DNA from: Calendula officinalis
Taxonomy: Eukaryota > Streptophyta > Magnoliopsida > Asterales > Asteraceae
Direction of reading: 5' to 3'
DNA length: 64,000 nucleotides
Assembly: GCA_963853835.1 (NCBI GenBank)
Contig: OY970829.1
Location: 7,732,446 to 7,796,445 of the forward strand
Position numbers and translations under genes: made by a program. Shown piece after piece: positions 22,433 through 34,141 of the stretch. Position 1 is the first letter of the stretch; every line of letters begins with the position of its first letter. The notes under the pieces are model-generated. The model did not search any database. It was not told where the DNA came from and saw only the letters and a program-made list of their open reading frames with translations.

Positions 22433-22703
22433 CTCCCTCCGTCTCTAATAAAATTTTCCGTTTCACTTTATCACAAATTTTAAGGTGATAGTTAGTGATG
22501 AGGTCATTGGTAATATATTTAATTAAAATATAATATTGATTTGGAGAGATAAAGATAGTTAGTGGATAGTTAATTGTGGGGTCCTTAATAATACTACGGA
22601 GTATTTTATTATGTGGAGCCCATCACATGTATGAAATGAAAAGTTTTTTTTGTGGGATAAAAATTTATGTTGAAATAAGAAGTTTTTTATGTGACGGAGA
22701 GAG
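22433..22703. mobile_element. Stowaway MITE, 271 bp
   Basis: CTCCCTCCGTCTCTAATAAA left end, GTGACGGAGAGAG right end, TA at 22431-22432 and 22704-22705. More diverged inside than the 9086 and 20145 copies. Confidence 0.85.
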
Positions 22704-23140
22704 TAATAATTACATAATACTATTTTAAGAAAAAATATTCACCATATCATCACATCATTTTGATTTTCATGACACAAATTTTTTTCATTTGTTTTTAAAA
22801 CAAAAAAATTATATTTTATTTAAAATAGAGATTGCATGACATTTAACATAAAATATTATTAGTATTCGTCGTTAATATCGTTGGAATTAGTGTTGTTGTA
22901 GATGTGATCCACCATTGTCGAAGTTGTTCATACGTTGTATGATCTTGAATGTCAACCACTCTATGCAAATATTATGGATTCATGGTAAGGCTAAAAGTGG
23001 TAATGAGATCGACATATACAAAAAAGTGAGTTAAAAGGGTCAAATGTATGAAGTCTGAAAAGATGAGTTTAAAAACAAATAAGTTGTATGTTTGTCACTA
23101 TTCATTTGCGAATTCATTTCTGCATCATAATTTTTACTTC

Positions 23141-23836
23141 CTACTTCCTTTCGGGACAAAACTTCTCCTTGAGTCTCCTAGTGAACTCCTCCCATGACAT
23201 CTTGTAGACGGCTTTCTTTCCCAACGATTCATACACGGTGACCCACCAAGTCAATGCATCATCCTTAAGCAAACGTGAGGCATAAGTCACCATGTCTTCT
23301 TCTTTACACTTGGTACTCTCGAGCACGTGTTCCGTCTCCCGGATCCAACGCATAGTATCCTTTGGTTCCATACTCCCGTAATAGTTGTCGGGTCGACATG
23401 CCAAGAATGTCTTGTAAGAACATCCTTCACGTTCAATCTTGTCGACACTTCTATCCTCATTGGAGGATTTCTCGATTGGGACACTATTTCCCGTTGATCG
23501 GGTCCTTGTGAGAGGAGGAGTATCCCCCCTCTCTTCCCTTTCTTCTTCATCACGATCCTCATCCTCGTCCATTTCCTCATCATCCAAGTTCAACCGTTCA
23601 TTAATGATTCGGTTCACATCTTGTTGCATCACCTCCCTCATGTGGGTGAGCATGGATTGAAGAGCTTCTACCGTTACCGGTACGTTGTTATTCCCAACAC
23701 CGGATACATCCCCACCATTTCCATTCCGAGGTGCATTGGGAATCATATTTGAATCCCCTTCTCCACCCGGTACAACTCGACCACTTCTTGTTCTAGCCAT
23801 CTTACTAACATAAGATGCCAACCAATTAGAATCCAA
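23141..23836 (-). CDS. Ty3/gypsy gag, truncated at the C-terminus
   Basis: A 231-codon open frame encodes the capsid part of a Ty3-type gag. The N-terminal half is acidic (DDEEMDEDEDRDEEEREER); the retrotransposon-gag domain follows with FLACRPDNYYGSMEP, WIRETEHVLE, LLKDDALTWWVTVYES and FTRRLKEKFCPERK. The zinc knuckle and everything downstream (protease, reverse transcriptase, integrase) are missing; sequence beyond the TAG is non-coding. It lies 186 bases downstream (in element direction) of its LTR and primer site, so this is the 5' end of one element whose remainder was deleted. It has no internal stops, unlike the gag remnant near 49.8 kb. Confidence 0.85.
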   Translation of the reverse strand: MDSNWLASYVSKMARTRSGRVVPGGEGDSNMIPNAPRNGNGGDVSGVGNNNVPVTVEALQSMLTHMREVMQQDVNRIINERLNLDDEEMDEDEDRDEEEREERGDTPPLTRTRSTGNSVPIEKSSNEDRSVDKIEREGCSYKTFLACRPDNYYGSMEPKDTMRWIRETEHVLESTKCKEEDMVTYASRLLKDDALTWWVTVYESLGKKAVYKMSWEEFTRRLKEKFCPERK

Positions 23837-24007
23837 TTATTCGACTAAATAGTCACACAAAACATAAGAAAAGCTCGATTTAAAATAATTCCCTTGATGG
23901 TCAACCCTAATTCTCGAAGGTCAACCTAACTTCCTATAGAACATAATGTCCCAAAAGCAAAGTCTACGTCTAGGGTGGGTAAACCAACCTAATTCGCTTA
24001 GACTAAA

Positions 24008-24019
24008 GCTCTGATACCA
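24008..24019 (-). other. Primer binding site of the truncated Ty3 element
   Basis: GCTCTGATACCA on the plus strand is TGGTATCAGAGC on the minus strand, complementary to initiator Met tRNA, four bases inside the LTR edge. Confidence 0.9.
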
Positions 24020-24454
24020 AGTTGTAACACACCGATTTTTCAACCTAAATTAAAACTTTTTAAAATAAAGATTTAAGTCCTTACAAACCGAACATCCAAA
24101 ATCATGGTTTAACTAAACATTTGAAATAATTAGAAATTATCCAAAACCGGTGTTACAAATATATCAAAACGATAGTCTAGGGAATTAAATAAGTACACCG
24201 AGCTAATCCTTCCAAATGCTAACTACATGCCGCCTAATCTTTAGCTCCCGAACCTGAGTACATAGTCAAAGTAAACGTAGTACGTGAGACAAATATTATC
24301 TCGTGAGAAACATGGGTTTTAGACCCGGTTAGAAAATAATTGCAATAAAATAATAATTAAATAATTATCACATTGCACATAGTCAATCATACTCTAAGGC
24401 TTGCCATAAGCCCAACACATACGTAACGGGCCTCCCCGAAACAAACTCACCCGA

Positions 24455-24640
24455 TATGGGTTATCTAGGTAAACTCCCCCGTTTTCGGGTTATCTATTTG
24501 CTCCCCCGATTTCCGGGTTATCTCAAACTCCCCCGCTTTCCGGGTTATCTATTTCTCGACATACTACTCTTGCGCAGGGTGGTACCGCCCCAAGTAGTAG
24601 CCACTAACTCCCCCAACTTGTATGGGTTATCTAGGATCCA
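24455..24640. repeat. CCCCCG..CGGGTTATCT minisatellite in LTR
   Basis: Units of about 30 bases share CTCCCCCG and CGGGTTATCTA. At least four tandem or near-tandem copies are seen, and the terminal one near 24606 reads CCCCCAACTTGTATGGGTTA. Confidence 0.75.
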
Positions 24641-25400
24641 ATTGATTAGCTACCACATAACGAATCATAAACTTGGGTCAAAACCCCATATAACAACTCA
24701 TGTCATACTAGTGGTAACTAAACACATAGTGTACAATTCAAGTCAACTCAATTCAATTCAATTCAATTCAATTTCTTCTTTATTAAAACAATTATCTAAT
24801 AAAGACTCTAAGAAATCATTTCAAACTAAGAAACATGGTTTACTATGTACTCAGAAAAGATCACATGTACTCACCTTAGCAATTGCTATCCACCACTTGT
24901 GTTAGATAACACAAATCCTTACTTTCCAATCAAGGAAGTGCTTCCAATCTCAAGGTCTTCTTGACCTAACATCATTACCATCACAAAATCAAGTTATAAT
25001 CCATAACTAGCTACTAATTAATCCATCTAAACATTTTCAACCACCATGTTCATACAACTTGGTGGAATCTCAAACCCTAGTTCAAGATTTTCCATCATAA
25101 ATACCAAATCTAACTTGTACACATTGATTACAAGTCTACAATGAGTGTTTTTCACTCATGAAAGTTCATCTTCCCCAAAGATGACATGGTTGGCTCCCCA
25201 ATCCACCATTGTTACCCATAGTAAGCTCAAAATCAAGGTAACTAAGCAAGATGATCAAGTATTCTTACCCTTGATGCTTGAATCATTCAATATGATGAAG
25301 ATTTGAGCTCCCTAGCTCCAAAAACCGTCCAAATGCTCTCAAAAACGGCTGCACTCTCTCTAGGATTCGTAGGTGCTATGAGCCCTAGCTTCTACACAAC

Positions 25401-25408
25401 TTTATATA
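25401..25408 (-). promoter_or_regulatory. LTR TATA box (TATATAAA)
   Basis: The minus strand reads GGAGTATATAAAGTTG, the best TATA box in the LTR, directly downstream of the palindrome array. Transcription would run leftward through the primer site into gag. Confidence 0.7.
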
Positions 25409-25420
25409 CTCCAGACAGTC

Positions 25421-25625
25421 CTCGCGCCCCGATCGCGTTTGCCTCGCGTCGCGAGGTGACGCGGGATGTCTTCTTGGTCGCCGTTGGAAATCATACTTCG
25501 CGCCCCGTTCGCGCCGCGAACTCGACGCGATCCCCGACTTGAGCTCGGCGCGAGTCTCTCGCGTCGGGCTCTTGATCCTTCTGTTCCACTTCGCGCCTGG
25601 CTCGCGCCTGCCTCGCGCCGCGAGG
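25421..25625. repeat. Dyad array CCTCGCG-N-CGCGAGG upstream of LTR TATA
   Basis: Odd-length palindromes with a single central base: CCTCGCGTCGCGAGG at 25442-25456, TTCGCGCCGCGAA at 25508-25520 and CCTCGCGCCGCGAGG at 25611-25625, with half-sites (CTCGCGCC, TTCGCGCC) between. The block is strikingly GC-rich for this AT-rich window. Confidence 0.85.
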
Positions 25626-25843
25626 GCTGTTCCAGCCAGATTCTTGGCCCTTAAACTTGTTTCCATCCAAGTTTTGACCCATACTTGGTTATACCAAGTC
25701 CCAATCATTCAAACACTCGATAAAACATAAACCGAAATGTAAACTAACATAAATAACGAAATTTACATAAATCTCGAATAAATACACGAAATGAAAAACG
25801 TAAAATTACGGTCGTTACATAACGAACATGATGTCACGTATGA

Positions 25844-26773
25844 GGTACTGTTTGGTTCGCAGAATGTTTCTGATGCCATTGTAATGTAGGAAGAAATTGG
25901 AATACGCCAGGAATTGGATTCTAATTTCATATTCTGTTTGGTTGGCATGGAAGGGAATTGAAATCTAATTCAATATTTTGTTTGGTTGACATGAATTGGA
26001 ATTTAAATTATCTAAAAAGATAAATTTACCCTTATTGCTGCTAGTGGTTGGTTGGTGGTGGTGGGGTGTTGTGGTGGCGGTGGGTGGTGGTGCTGGTCGG
26101 TGGTTGTGGTGGCGGTGGGTGGTGGTGGCGGCGACGGTGGGTGATGGTGGTGGCGGTGGTGGGTGGTGGTGGCGGTGGCGGTGGTTGGTGGCGGCGGCGG
26201 TGGTTGATGGCGGTGGCGGCGGTGGTGGTGGCGGTATGGGTGGTGGTGGTGGTTGTGGCGGTATGTGTGGTGGTTGTGGGTGGCGACGGCGGTGGTGGCG
26301 GCGGCAGCGATGGTGGTAGGTGGTGGTGGTGGTGGTGGTGGTGGCGGTATGTGTGGCGGTGGTGGTATGTGTGGTGGTGGCGGTGGCGGCGGTGGGTGGT
26401 GGTTGGTGGTGGCGGCGGTGGCGGTTGGTGGTGTCGGAGGTGGCGGTTGTGGTGGCGGTAGGTGGTGGTGGTGGCGGCGGTGGTAGGTGGTTGTGGTGGT
26501 TGCGGTGGGTGGCGATGGTGGCGGTGGTGGTGATGGATGATGGTGGTTGTGGTGGTGGGTATAAAAGGTATATAGCTAAAAGAATGTTTCATCCAACCTT
26601 GGAATTCAATTTCATCAACATTTGGATGAAATTGAGATTTCTTCATTTGGTGGAATGTTTTCATCATTTAGGAATTTAATTTCATCCATTTTTTTGAACC
26701 AAACACTAGAATGTGATAAGATTTGATTCCAATTCCTTCAGATTTATCACATTTCAGCGAACAAACAGCACCT
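25844..26773. mobile_element. Tourist-like MITE enclosing a GGT-repeat block
   Basis: GGTACTGTTTGGTTCGC at the left is inverted as GCGAACAAACAGCACC at the right. The adjoining trinucleotides TGA and TTA fit a decayed TWA duplication. Inner sequence on both sides carries GGAATTG / CAATTCC-type matches. Confidence 0.65.
26045..26560. repeat. ~500-bp GGTGGC-type simple repeat
   Basis: Almost only G and T with interspersed C: GGTGGTGGCGGTGG-like units, no fixed period. Frames on both strands stay open for over 100 codons, giving Gly/Val/Trp-rich or His/Pro/Thr-rich strings; these are artefacts of composition, not genes. Confidence 0.9.
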
Positions 26774-26838
26774 TAGTATTTTTACAGGTATTATCTATGT
26801 TTTAACTAGTTAATTTTGATGTTTTAACCATTAGATTT

Positions 26839-27459
26839 TGTTGGAACAAAACACAGATCAACTTATTACTGATGCTGCAGTTAGTACTGATCATACTTAG
26901 TACTGATGGGGCAGAAAACATTTACTACTGATGAAGTTGATACTGATGAAGACTATAACTAAAGTTACTACTGATCAAGCTTATTGAAGATACTACTGAT
27001 CAATAGTAGTTACTACTGACGTTGATATTGGACTTACTACTGATCACCAAGTTTATTACTGACGTTACCTATTTACTACTGGTGATTGCAGTTTACTACT
27101 GATACGCGTTTTGGAAGCATATCAAGTCCGAGATCTTCGTAGAGATAGTTATAGCATGTAAATCAATGTATATCTTTATAATTCGATGTAAATCAAAGTA
27201 CTAGAATAACTAGGGTAAATAGTTTAGCTTCAAGGACTATTATAAATAGTTCCTTACGAATTGTAAACGTACGTGTGTATTGTTAACTTGATAATATACA
27301 TTGAAGCTTTTTGTGAAACTGTGTTCTTAATACTTTCGCATATTATTTACAGTTCATTGTTCTTAATTACATTGATATAGTGTTGATCCGCTGCAACTTC
27401 TATATTCAATTAGATTCTAAGGTGTTTATTAACTTCTATATAGTTAATCGATCCTGACA
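26839..27459 (+). repeat. Copia-2 5' LTR, 621 bp
   Basis: Runs from TGTTGGAACAAAACAC to CGATCCTGACA. It contains seven exact ACTACTG motifs plus variants in its first 290 bases and a TATA box TATAAATAG at 27241-27249. Relative to the 3' LTR it has 27 extra bases near 27190-27220 (bounded by GTAAAT on both sides), one further base, and a single C/T substitution. Confidence 0.95.
27241..27249 (+). promoter_or_regulatory. Copia-2 LTR TATA box
   Basis: TATAAATAG in the 5' LTR, about 220 bases before the LTR end, suitable for starting the genomic RNA. Confidence 0.6.
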
Positions 27460-27461
27460 AG

Positions 27462-27473
27462 TGGTATCAGAGC
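27462..27473 (+). other. Copia-2 primer binding site
   Basis: TGGTATCAGAGC two bases after the LTR, complementary to initiator Met tRNA. Confidence 0.95.
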
Positions 27474-27545
27474 GTATTGGTTCTAGATCTACGATTTGTT
27501 AAGAACAACAAAAAGTTTTAATCTTTAAAACACACATTATTAATC

Positions 27546-30053
27546 ATGACTGATAATAATGAAAGCACTCAGGCCAACAAAATTCCTATACTTACTCCCA
27601 ACAACTTTGGGATGTGGAAGAATCGTATTAAGCAATACATGCTTATTACAGATTATTCTATGTGGGAAGTTGTCCTTGAAGGAAACAAAACTGGTCCTGG
27701 TCAAGCAAGCAGCTCTGCAACTGAGGCAGACAAACTTAAGTGTGAGAAGGAAAAGAAGGACAAGGGAATCGAACTCAAAGCTCTAAGCACTCTCCTACTG
27801 GCCATTCCTAACGATTATCAACATCTCTTTGTTGAGTATGATGATGCAAAGGTGCTATGGGAAGCACTGGAGAAGAGATTCGTTGGGACCAAGAGCACCA
27901 AGAGGAACATGAAGTCTGTTCTCAAACAAGACTTTGAAAACTTCAAAGGAAAACCCAATGAAACACTCACTCAAGTGTTTGACATATTCAACAAGCTAAT
28001 TGGTGAACTTAACCAGGTTGGGGTTAAGATGGATCAAGAAGATGTCAACATGAAGTTCCTAAGATCTCTTAGTGAAGAATGGGCCATGTATACAGTGGTA
28101 TATAGACAAAGAGATGCTCTAGAAGAAAAAGGGTTGGATGAACTCTACAATGATCTCAGAGTATTTGAAACTGAGGTAAACCAAAAGAACCCTTCTATTT
28201 CTTCTAATAATGCTGCATTTGTCTCTAGTACAGGTCAAGGTCAGGAAACCTTCACAGGAAAGGCTGCAGATTCTGAGGATGCTGCAAGAGAATCCTTCTT
28301 CACTAGTCATGTGCATACTGCATTGATTAGTGATGACTTGGAACAATTGAACCCAGATGATCTTGAGGAGATGGATCTTAAATGGCAGATGGCTATGCTG
28401 AGCCTAAGGACAAAAAGATTCTTAAAGAGAACTGGAAGGACAAGCCTCAACTTCAACAAAGGTGACAAAGCTGGATTTGACAAAACTAAAGTCAAATGTT
28501 ACAACTGCAACAACCTTGGTCACTTTGCAAAAGAATGTCCTCAGCCAGACAAAAGATCAAAATCAACTGCCCTTGTATCACAACAAGGACAAGGCTATGA
28601 CTGGAGCTTCCAAGCAGAAGAGCATGCTCAAAATCAAGCTTTCATGGCCTTTACTGACAACAAAACTGAGGTAAAACCTAAACCTTGTACTTCTGAATGT
28701 GCTAAAATTGTTAAAAACTTAGAAAAAGAAAACACTAAATTAAATGAAGATTTAGCAAAAGCAGTGAGAAGAAATCATGAATTTGATGGTGTGATTACTG
28801 ATCAAGAACATCAAATAAAGGTGTACCAGATGATTGATCAAAGGATAAAGGAAGAATTGCTTCAGGCTGTGGATGAGAAAGAATTTTATAAACTAAAAAA
28901 TAAAGAATTAACAAGTAAATTAGAAGAATGTCAACTTGAAATTGAATAAAATAAATTAACAATTAAAAAATTTGAAAGAAGTACTAAAATTCTTGATGAG
29001 CTAACTAATAATCAAACTACAGAAAAAGTTGTTCATGGGGTGGGATATCATGCTGTTCCACCTCCATATAAAATCATTCCACCACTTAAAAACAGTTCAG
29101 AAAGAATCATTAATGAATTAAAAACTGAAAATCAAACTGAATCACATAATGAAACATCTGAATCAAATGATTCTTCTGATGATGATCAATCAATTGAATT
29201 TACACTCTCTCAAACTGAATCACCAAAATCAATTGATACAAGTTTTCACACAGCTCAAAGTCCAAATGATTCTCCCAAATATGATGCAGAAAATGTACCA
29301 AAAATTTTAACAAGGGGAAATGAAAGAAATAAAAAACAACTCTTAGATTAAAGAATACCTGAAGGTGCTAAAAATAAGAAATTAAGATGTGTTATATGCA
29401 ACAAAATGAACCATTTAGCAAAGGATTGTCACTTCAATCCAATAAACTGCAAAGAGTTAAAGGAATTTAAAATTTTTAAAGAAAATGCAAAAACTCAAAA
29501 GTTAAAAGATACTACTGGTCCTTCAGTAGTAAACAGAATTAAAACTCCAATTGCTGAAACTCCAAGATTTGAAAGAGGTGCACCAAGATTTGTGCAAAAC
29601 AGAAGAGTTGGAAGCCCAAAGAACGGCAATTACTTCAAGAACAATGGAAAATCCAATCAAAATAAACAATATTTTAAATTTTCCAACACCAGTAAAAACT
29701 TTAACAATTTTACTACTGGTGTTAACCCTAATTATAATGTTGTATGGTACCAGTACAAAAATACTACTGGTAAAACCCCTAAAAACACTACTGATCATTC
29801 TAAACATGGTAAGTACCCAAATACTACTGGTCCATCAGTAGTAAAACATTCAAAAGCTAAAAATCACGGGTATAAACCAAGATCAGTAGAAAATTCTTAC
29901 ACCAGTAATACTTTCAAAAGGGCAGTAGTAAAACAAAACACCAGTAATAAACAAGTATGGGTACCAAAAATGTTTAAAATTAAATCCCCAAAAGCTTATT
30001 TCTCAAAGGATGAACCCAAGACATATAAAGCTTGGGTTCCTAAACTTAACTAA
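27546..30053 (+). pseudogene. Copia-2 gag, two nonsense codons
   Basis: The frame starts at ATG with NFGMWKNRIKQYM and LWEALEKRFVGTKSTK, typical of the UBN2-type Copia gag that forms the particle shell. A zinc knuckle CYNCNNLGHFAKEC lies near codon 318, and a second Cys/His cluster CVICNKMNHLAKDC near 29396. TAA stops at 28947-28949 and 29349-29351 each replace what would be CAA by one C-to-T change; the frame is preserved across both to the terminal TAA at 30051. The C-terminal part is Asn/Lys/Thr-rich and repeats TTGPSVV, which is the ACTACTG motif and its inverse read as protein. Confidence 0.9.
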
Positions 30054-33000
30054 TACTTTACTCACTTCTGCAGAGCATTCAGATCCCAGAAGAAGGAAGA
30101 ACATGGCATATTGATAGTGGATGCTCAAGGCACATGACTGGAAATCTACAAATTCTTAAAGATTTCAAGTTATTTGATGGAGGATATGTGGCATTTGGTG
30201 AGAATCCACAGGGAGGTAAGATCACAGGTAAAGGTACTGTTACAAATGGCAAAATTACCTTTGATGATGTATTTTATGTAGCTGAACTAAAATACAATCT
30301 TGTCAGTGTGTCTCAAGTGTGTGATAAAAGGAATAAAATTCTTTTCACAGACATTGAGTGCATCATTCTTTCTCCTGATTTTATTTTAGATGAAAAATAT
30401 GTTGTTTTAAGAACTCCAATGAGAAACAATGTGTATTGCCTGGATATAGGGGGAGAACTCATTTCTTCAAATGAGGTCAACTGCTTTATATCCAAGGCAA
30501 ACACCACTGAATCAGAACTATGGCATAGAAGGATGTGTCACACTAATTTTAAAAACATGAACAATTTAGTAAAAAGAAATCTGGTCATTGGACTACCTCA
30601 AAAACAATTCATGTGTGATCATCACTGTGTTGCATGCCTAAAAGGTAAACAACACAAGACTTCTCATAAGTCCAAAACTGTGAACTCTATTTCTGTTCCT
30701 TTACAGCTCTTACACATGGACCTTTTTGGACCTACAAATGTAATGAGTATTGGAAAGAAACAATATTGTCTTGTTATTACTGATGACTTTTCCAGATATA
30801 CATGGGTTTTCTTTCTCAGGACAAAGGATGAAACAAGTGAACTCATAAAGAACTTAATTGTCAAACTGGAGAACACATCTGATCAAAAAGTTAAAGCCAT
30901 AAGATGTGATAATGGCACAGAATTTAAAAATGCTAACTTAATTAACTTTTGTGATTTTAAAGGTATTGACAGGCAATACAGCTCACCTAGAACTCCACAA
31001 CAAAATGGTGTAGCTGAAAGAAGAAATAGAACCATCATAGAAGCAGCAAGATCAATGCTAGCAGACTAAAAATTACCAATTACTTTTTGGGCTGAAGCTG
31101 TTAATACTGCCTGTTATGTTCAGAACAGAGTATTAATAGTAAAGCCACATTTTAAAACACCTTATGAACTCTTTAATAAAAGAAAACCTTCTATAAGCTT
31201 TTTGAAATCATTTGGTTGTCCTTGTACTATTCTGATTACAAGAGAATAAATTGGTAAATTTGACTGCAAAGCTGATGATGGAATCTTTGTAGGATACTCT
31301 ACTCAAAGCAAATCATACAGAGTATTCAACAAGAGATTAAGGATAATTGAAGAAAACATCAATGTATCCTTTAATGAAAATGTACCTAATGAACAAGGAA
31401 ATGGTCCAGATTGGCTATTTGACATAGACAATCTAACCAAATTTTTTAATTCTAACATGGATTTTAATGCAGGCAATTCAATTTGTCACACTCAAAAGGA
31501 AGCAACATCATCTGTTAATACTGGTCAAGAGGAGATGAGATACATTGTAGTTAATACTGCTCCAATAGTTAATACCGATGTCAGTAATAACTCAAGTTCT
31601 GGAACCAGTAGTAACTCTGAGAATGAGGACAGTAGTAATTCAAATACTACTGATACCAGTAATAGTACTCAAAATACTACTGGTCCCAACAATAACCTAG
31701 ATTCTCAAGATACTACTGATACCAGTAACAACAACAATACTACTGATCTCAATGAAGACAATATCAGTAGTAACTCTGACCAAGATGATGATGAACCAAA
31801 CTTCAATAACAATGAAGGATCACTAGAAGAACAACTGCCTGAGACAAATGAGTCCAATCTTGAAAATCAACTAGAAGTTGATAAAACTACAACCACAAGG
31901 ACTCAGAAAAACCATCCATTAGACCTTGTTCTAAGTGATGTTAACTCACCACTACAAACAAGAAGCAAATTAAATAAAAGCCTAACTGCAAACATGTGTA
32001 ATATAAGTTTAATTGCTAATGAATGTATGTTTGAATGCTTTCTGTCTCAGGATGAACCAAAGAAAATCCAACAAGCAATGAAGGACTCAAACTCGATTGA
32101 GGCAATGCAAGAAGAACTCCTTCAATTTAAGTTACAAGCTGTTTGGACACTTGTACCTCTACCCAAAGGAAAAAGAGCCATTGGAACAAGATGGATCTTC
32201 AGAAACAAGAAAGATGAAAGAGGTATAGTGATCAAGAACAAAGCCAGACTTGTAGCCCAAGGATACACTCAAGAAGAATGAATAGACTATGATGAAGTAT
32301 ATGCTCCTGTTGCTAGAATTGAAGCCATAAGAATATTTCTAGCATATGCTTCATTCAAGAAATTCAAAGTCTATCAAATGGATGTGAAGAGTGCATTTCT
32401 ATATGGGAAGATTGAAGAAGAGGTCTATGTATGCCAACCTCCAGGTTTTGAAGATCCAAAACATGGTGACTATGTGTTCAAACTAGATAAAGCTCTGTAT
32501 GGCCTACATCAGGCACCAAGAGCATGGTATGACACATTATCATCATACCTATTGAAGAACAACTTTAAAAGAGGAGCCATTGACAAAACTTTGTTTACAA
32601 AGAAAGTCAAAGATGATATACTACTGGTACAAATATATGTAGATGATATCATCTTTGGCTCAACCAATGATTTATTATGCAAAGAATTTGAAGAACTGAT
32701 GCAGATTAAATTCAAGATGAGCTCTATGGGTCCAATGAACTTCTTCCTTGGACTCCAAGTCAATCAAAGAACAGATGGTATTTTGATAAATCAATCAAAA
32801 TATGTCAAAGACATCTTGGAGAAATTTGATTTGAAAGACAGTAAGAGTGCAAGTACACCAATGGAAACACACAAACACCTACATCCTGATGTTGAGGGGG
32901 AGGATGTAGATGAACACTTATATAGATCAATGATAGGCTCTTTGATGTACTTAACTGCATCAAGACCTGACATTATGTATAGTGTTTGTGTGTGTGCAAG

Positions 33001-33580
33001 ATATCAAGCAAGACCTAAAGAATTACACTTGCAAGCTGTCAAAATAATTTTCAGATACTTGAAAGGCAAACCATCACTAGGTCTATGGTATCCACATGAT
33101 TCACCATTTGAACTCATAGCCTACACAGATAGTGACTATGGAGGTGAATGTCAAGACAGAAAGTCCACTACTGGTGGATGTCAATTCTTTGGATCAAGAC
33201 TGGTGTCATGGCAATGCAAGAAGCAAACAAATGTATCAACATCAACTGCTGAAGCAGAGTATGTAGCTGCATCTGCTTGTTGTGCTCAAGTACTCTGGAT
33301 TCAAAACCAGCTTCTAGACTTTGGTATCTCTATCCTTAAAACTCCTATTTTTATTGATAATCAAAGTGCTATTAGTATTGTGAACAATCCAGTAAAACAC
33401 TCAAAAACTAAACACATTGAAATAAGATTTCACTTTATAAGAGATTGTAATGAAAAGAAATTAATCAAAGTAGTTAAAATCCATACTGATGATCAATTAG
33501 CAGATCTTTTTACAAAAGCATTTGATGTAGGAAGATTCAACTTCTTGGTTAGCAGTATTGGAATGATTTTGATAAATTAA
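30050..33580 (+). pseudogene. Copia-2 pol (protease, integrase, RT, RNase H), three nonsense codons
   Basis: The pol frame is -1 relative to gag and opens only at 30050. Protease: WHIDSGCSRHMTG. Pre-integrase zinc finger: WHRRMCHTNF and CDHHCVACLKGKQ. Integrase: LHMDLFGP, IRCDNGTEF, NGVAERRNRT give the D, D, E triad. Reverse transcriptase: YQMDVKSAFLYG, LYGLHQAPRAW, IYVDDIIFGS. RNase H: YTDSDYGG, STAEAEYVA, SKTKHIEIRFHFIRD. Stops TAA at 31067-31069 and 31247-31249 and TGA at 32279-32281 interrupt; no frameshift is needed. A Ser/Asn/Thr-rich linker (about 31500-31900) between integrase and reverse transcriptase is dense in ACTACTG motifs. Confidence 0.92.
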
Positions 33581-34003
33581 AATCTCACTTAAAATCATGT
33601 GTAAAGTTATTGTTGTAAAATATTATTTATTTACTTAAGTGTTTTACTACTGGTATATCTGTATTACTGGTGTGTAGGCATGTGCACAAAGTACTACTGG
33701 TAGTTAAATACTACTGGTGTGTATTAGGTTCACACAAATACTACTGGTAAGTCAGTACTACTGGTATTCACATATACTACTGGTCTTGTGTGTTAGTGGT
33801 TACTAATGATGTCCATAGTTACTACTGATGTCAAAATCCTTAGTCACTACTGATGTTAGTAGATACTACTGACGTTTTACTACTGATATCACATTTACTA
33901 CTGGTCTTTCAGAAACACAATTACCAAACTAACCCCCATGAAAATAACCGTTATGTTATGATTCGAAGGGCATTTTAGTCGTTTTGCAGATTAAATCGAA
34001 AGA
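33581..34003 (+). repeat. ACTACTG motif array between pol and third ORF
   Basis: Between about 33645 and 33905 the sequence ACTACTG[AG] occurs 11 times plus an ATTACTG variant, with irregular spacers of 10-40 bases. It is the densest non-LTR cluster of the motif. No reading frame. From 33910 on, the motif stops and unrelated sequence leads into the TATA box. Confidence 0.9.
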
Positions 34004-34141
34004 TATAAAAGGCGGCAGTCGATTAATTTAGCATTATCTTCACTTCGATTTGCTAAATTCTCTCGATAAACCCTAGTTTACGATCAAAAACCCTTCGTCA
34101 GTAACAAAATTCATTCCTGTTCTTCTCAAAATTCATCAAAA
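34004..34141 (+). promoter_or_regulatory. Internal promoter-like segment with TATA box and telo-box
   Basis: TATAAAAGG at about 34004-34012 lies about 130 bases before the ATG of the third ORF. Between them is an apparent 5' leader with AAACCCTAG at 34068-34076, the plant telo-box that is common in 5' regions of housekeeping genes. The same segment has no ACTACTG motif. It looks like a plant gene promoter carried within the element. Confidence 0.55.

Larger units (their letters stand above)
24023..25819 (-). repeat. 5' LTR of truncated Ty3 element, 1797 bp
   Basis: On the minus strand it begins TGTAACGACCGTAATTTT and ends GGTGTGTTACA, next to the primer site. It contains a TATA box, a GC-rich palindrome array upstream of it, and near 24455-24640 a minisatellite of five units ending CGGGTTATCT. 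There is no second LTR in the window. The same TGTAACGACC terminus begins the LTRs of the 8.1-kb element at 44567, although the bodies differ. Confidence 0.85.

Noticed and set aside
26041..26679. Long open frames of Gly/Val/Trp on plus and His/Pro/Thr on minus
   Set aside because: They are by-products of the GGT/GGC simple repeat; several overlapping frames are open at once.
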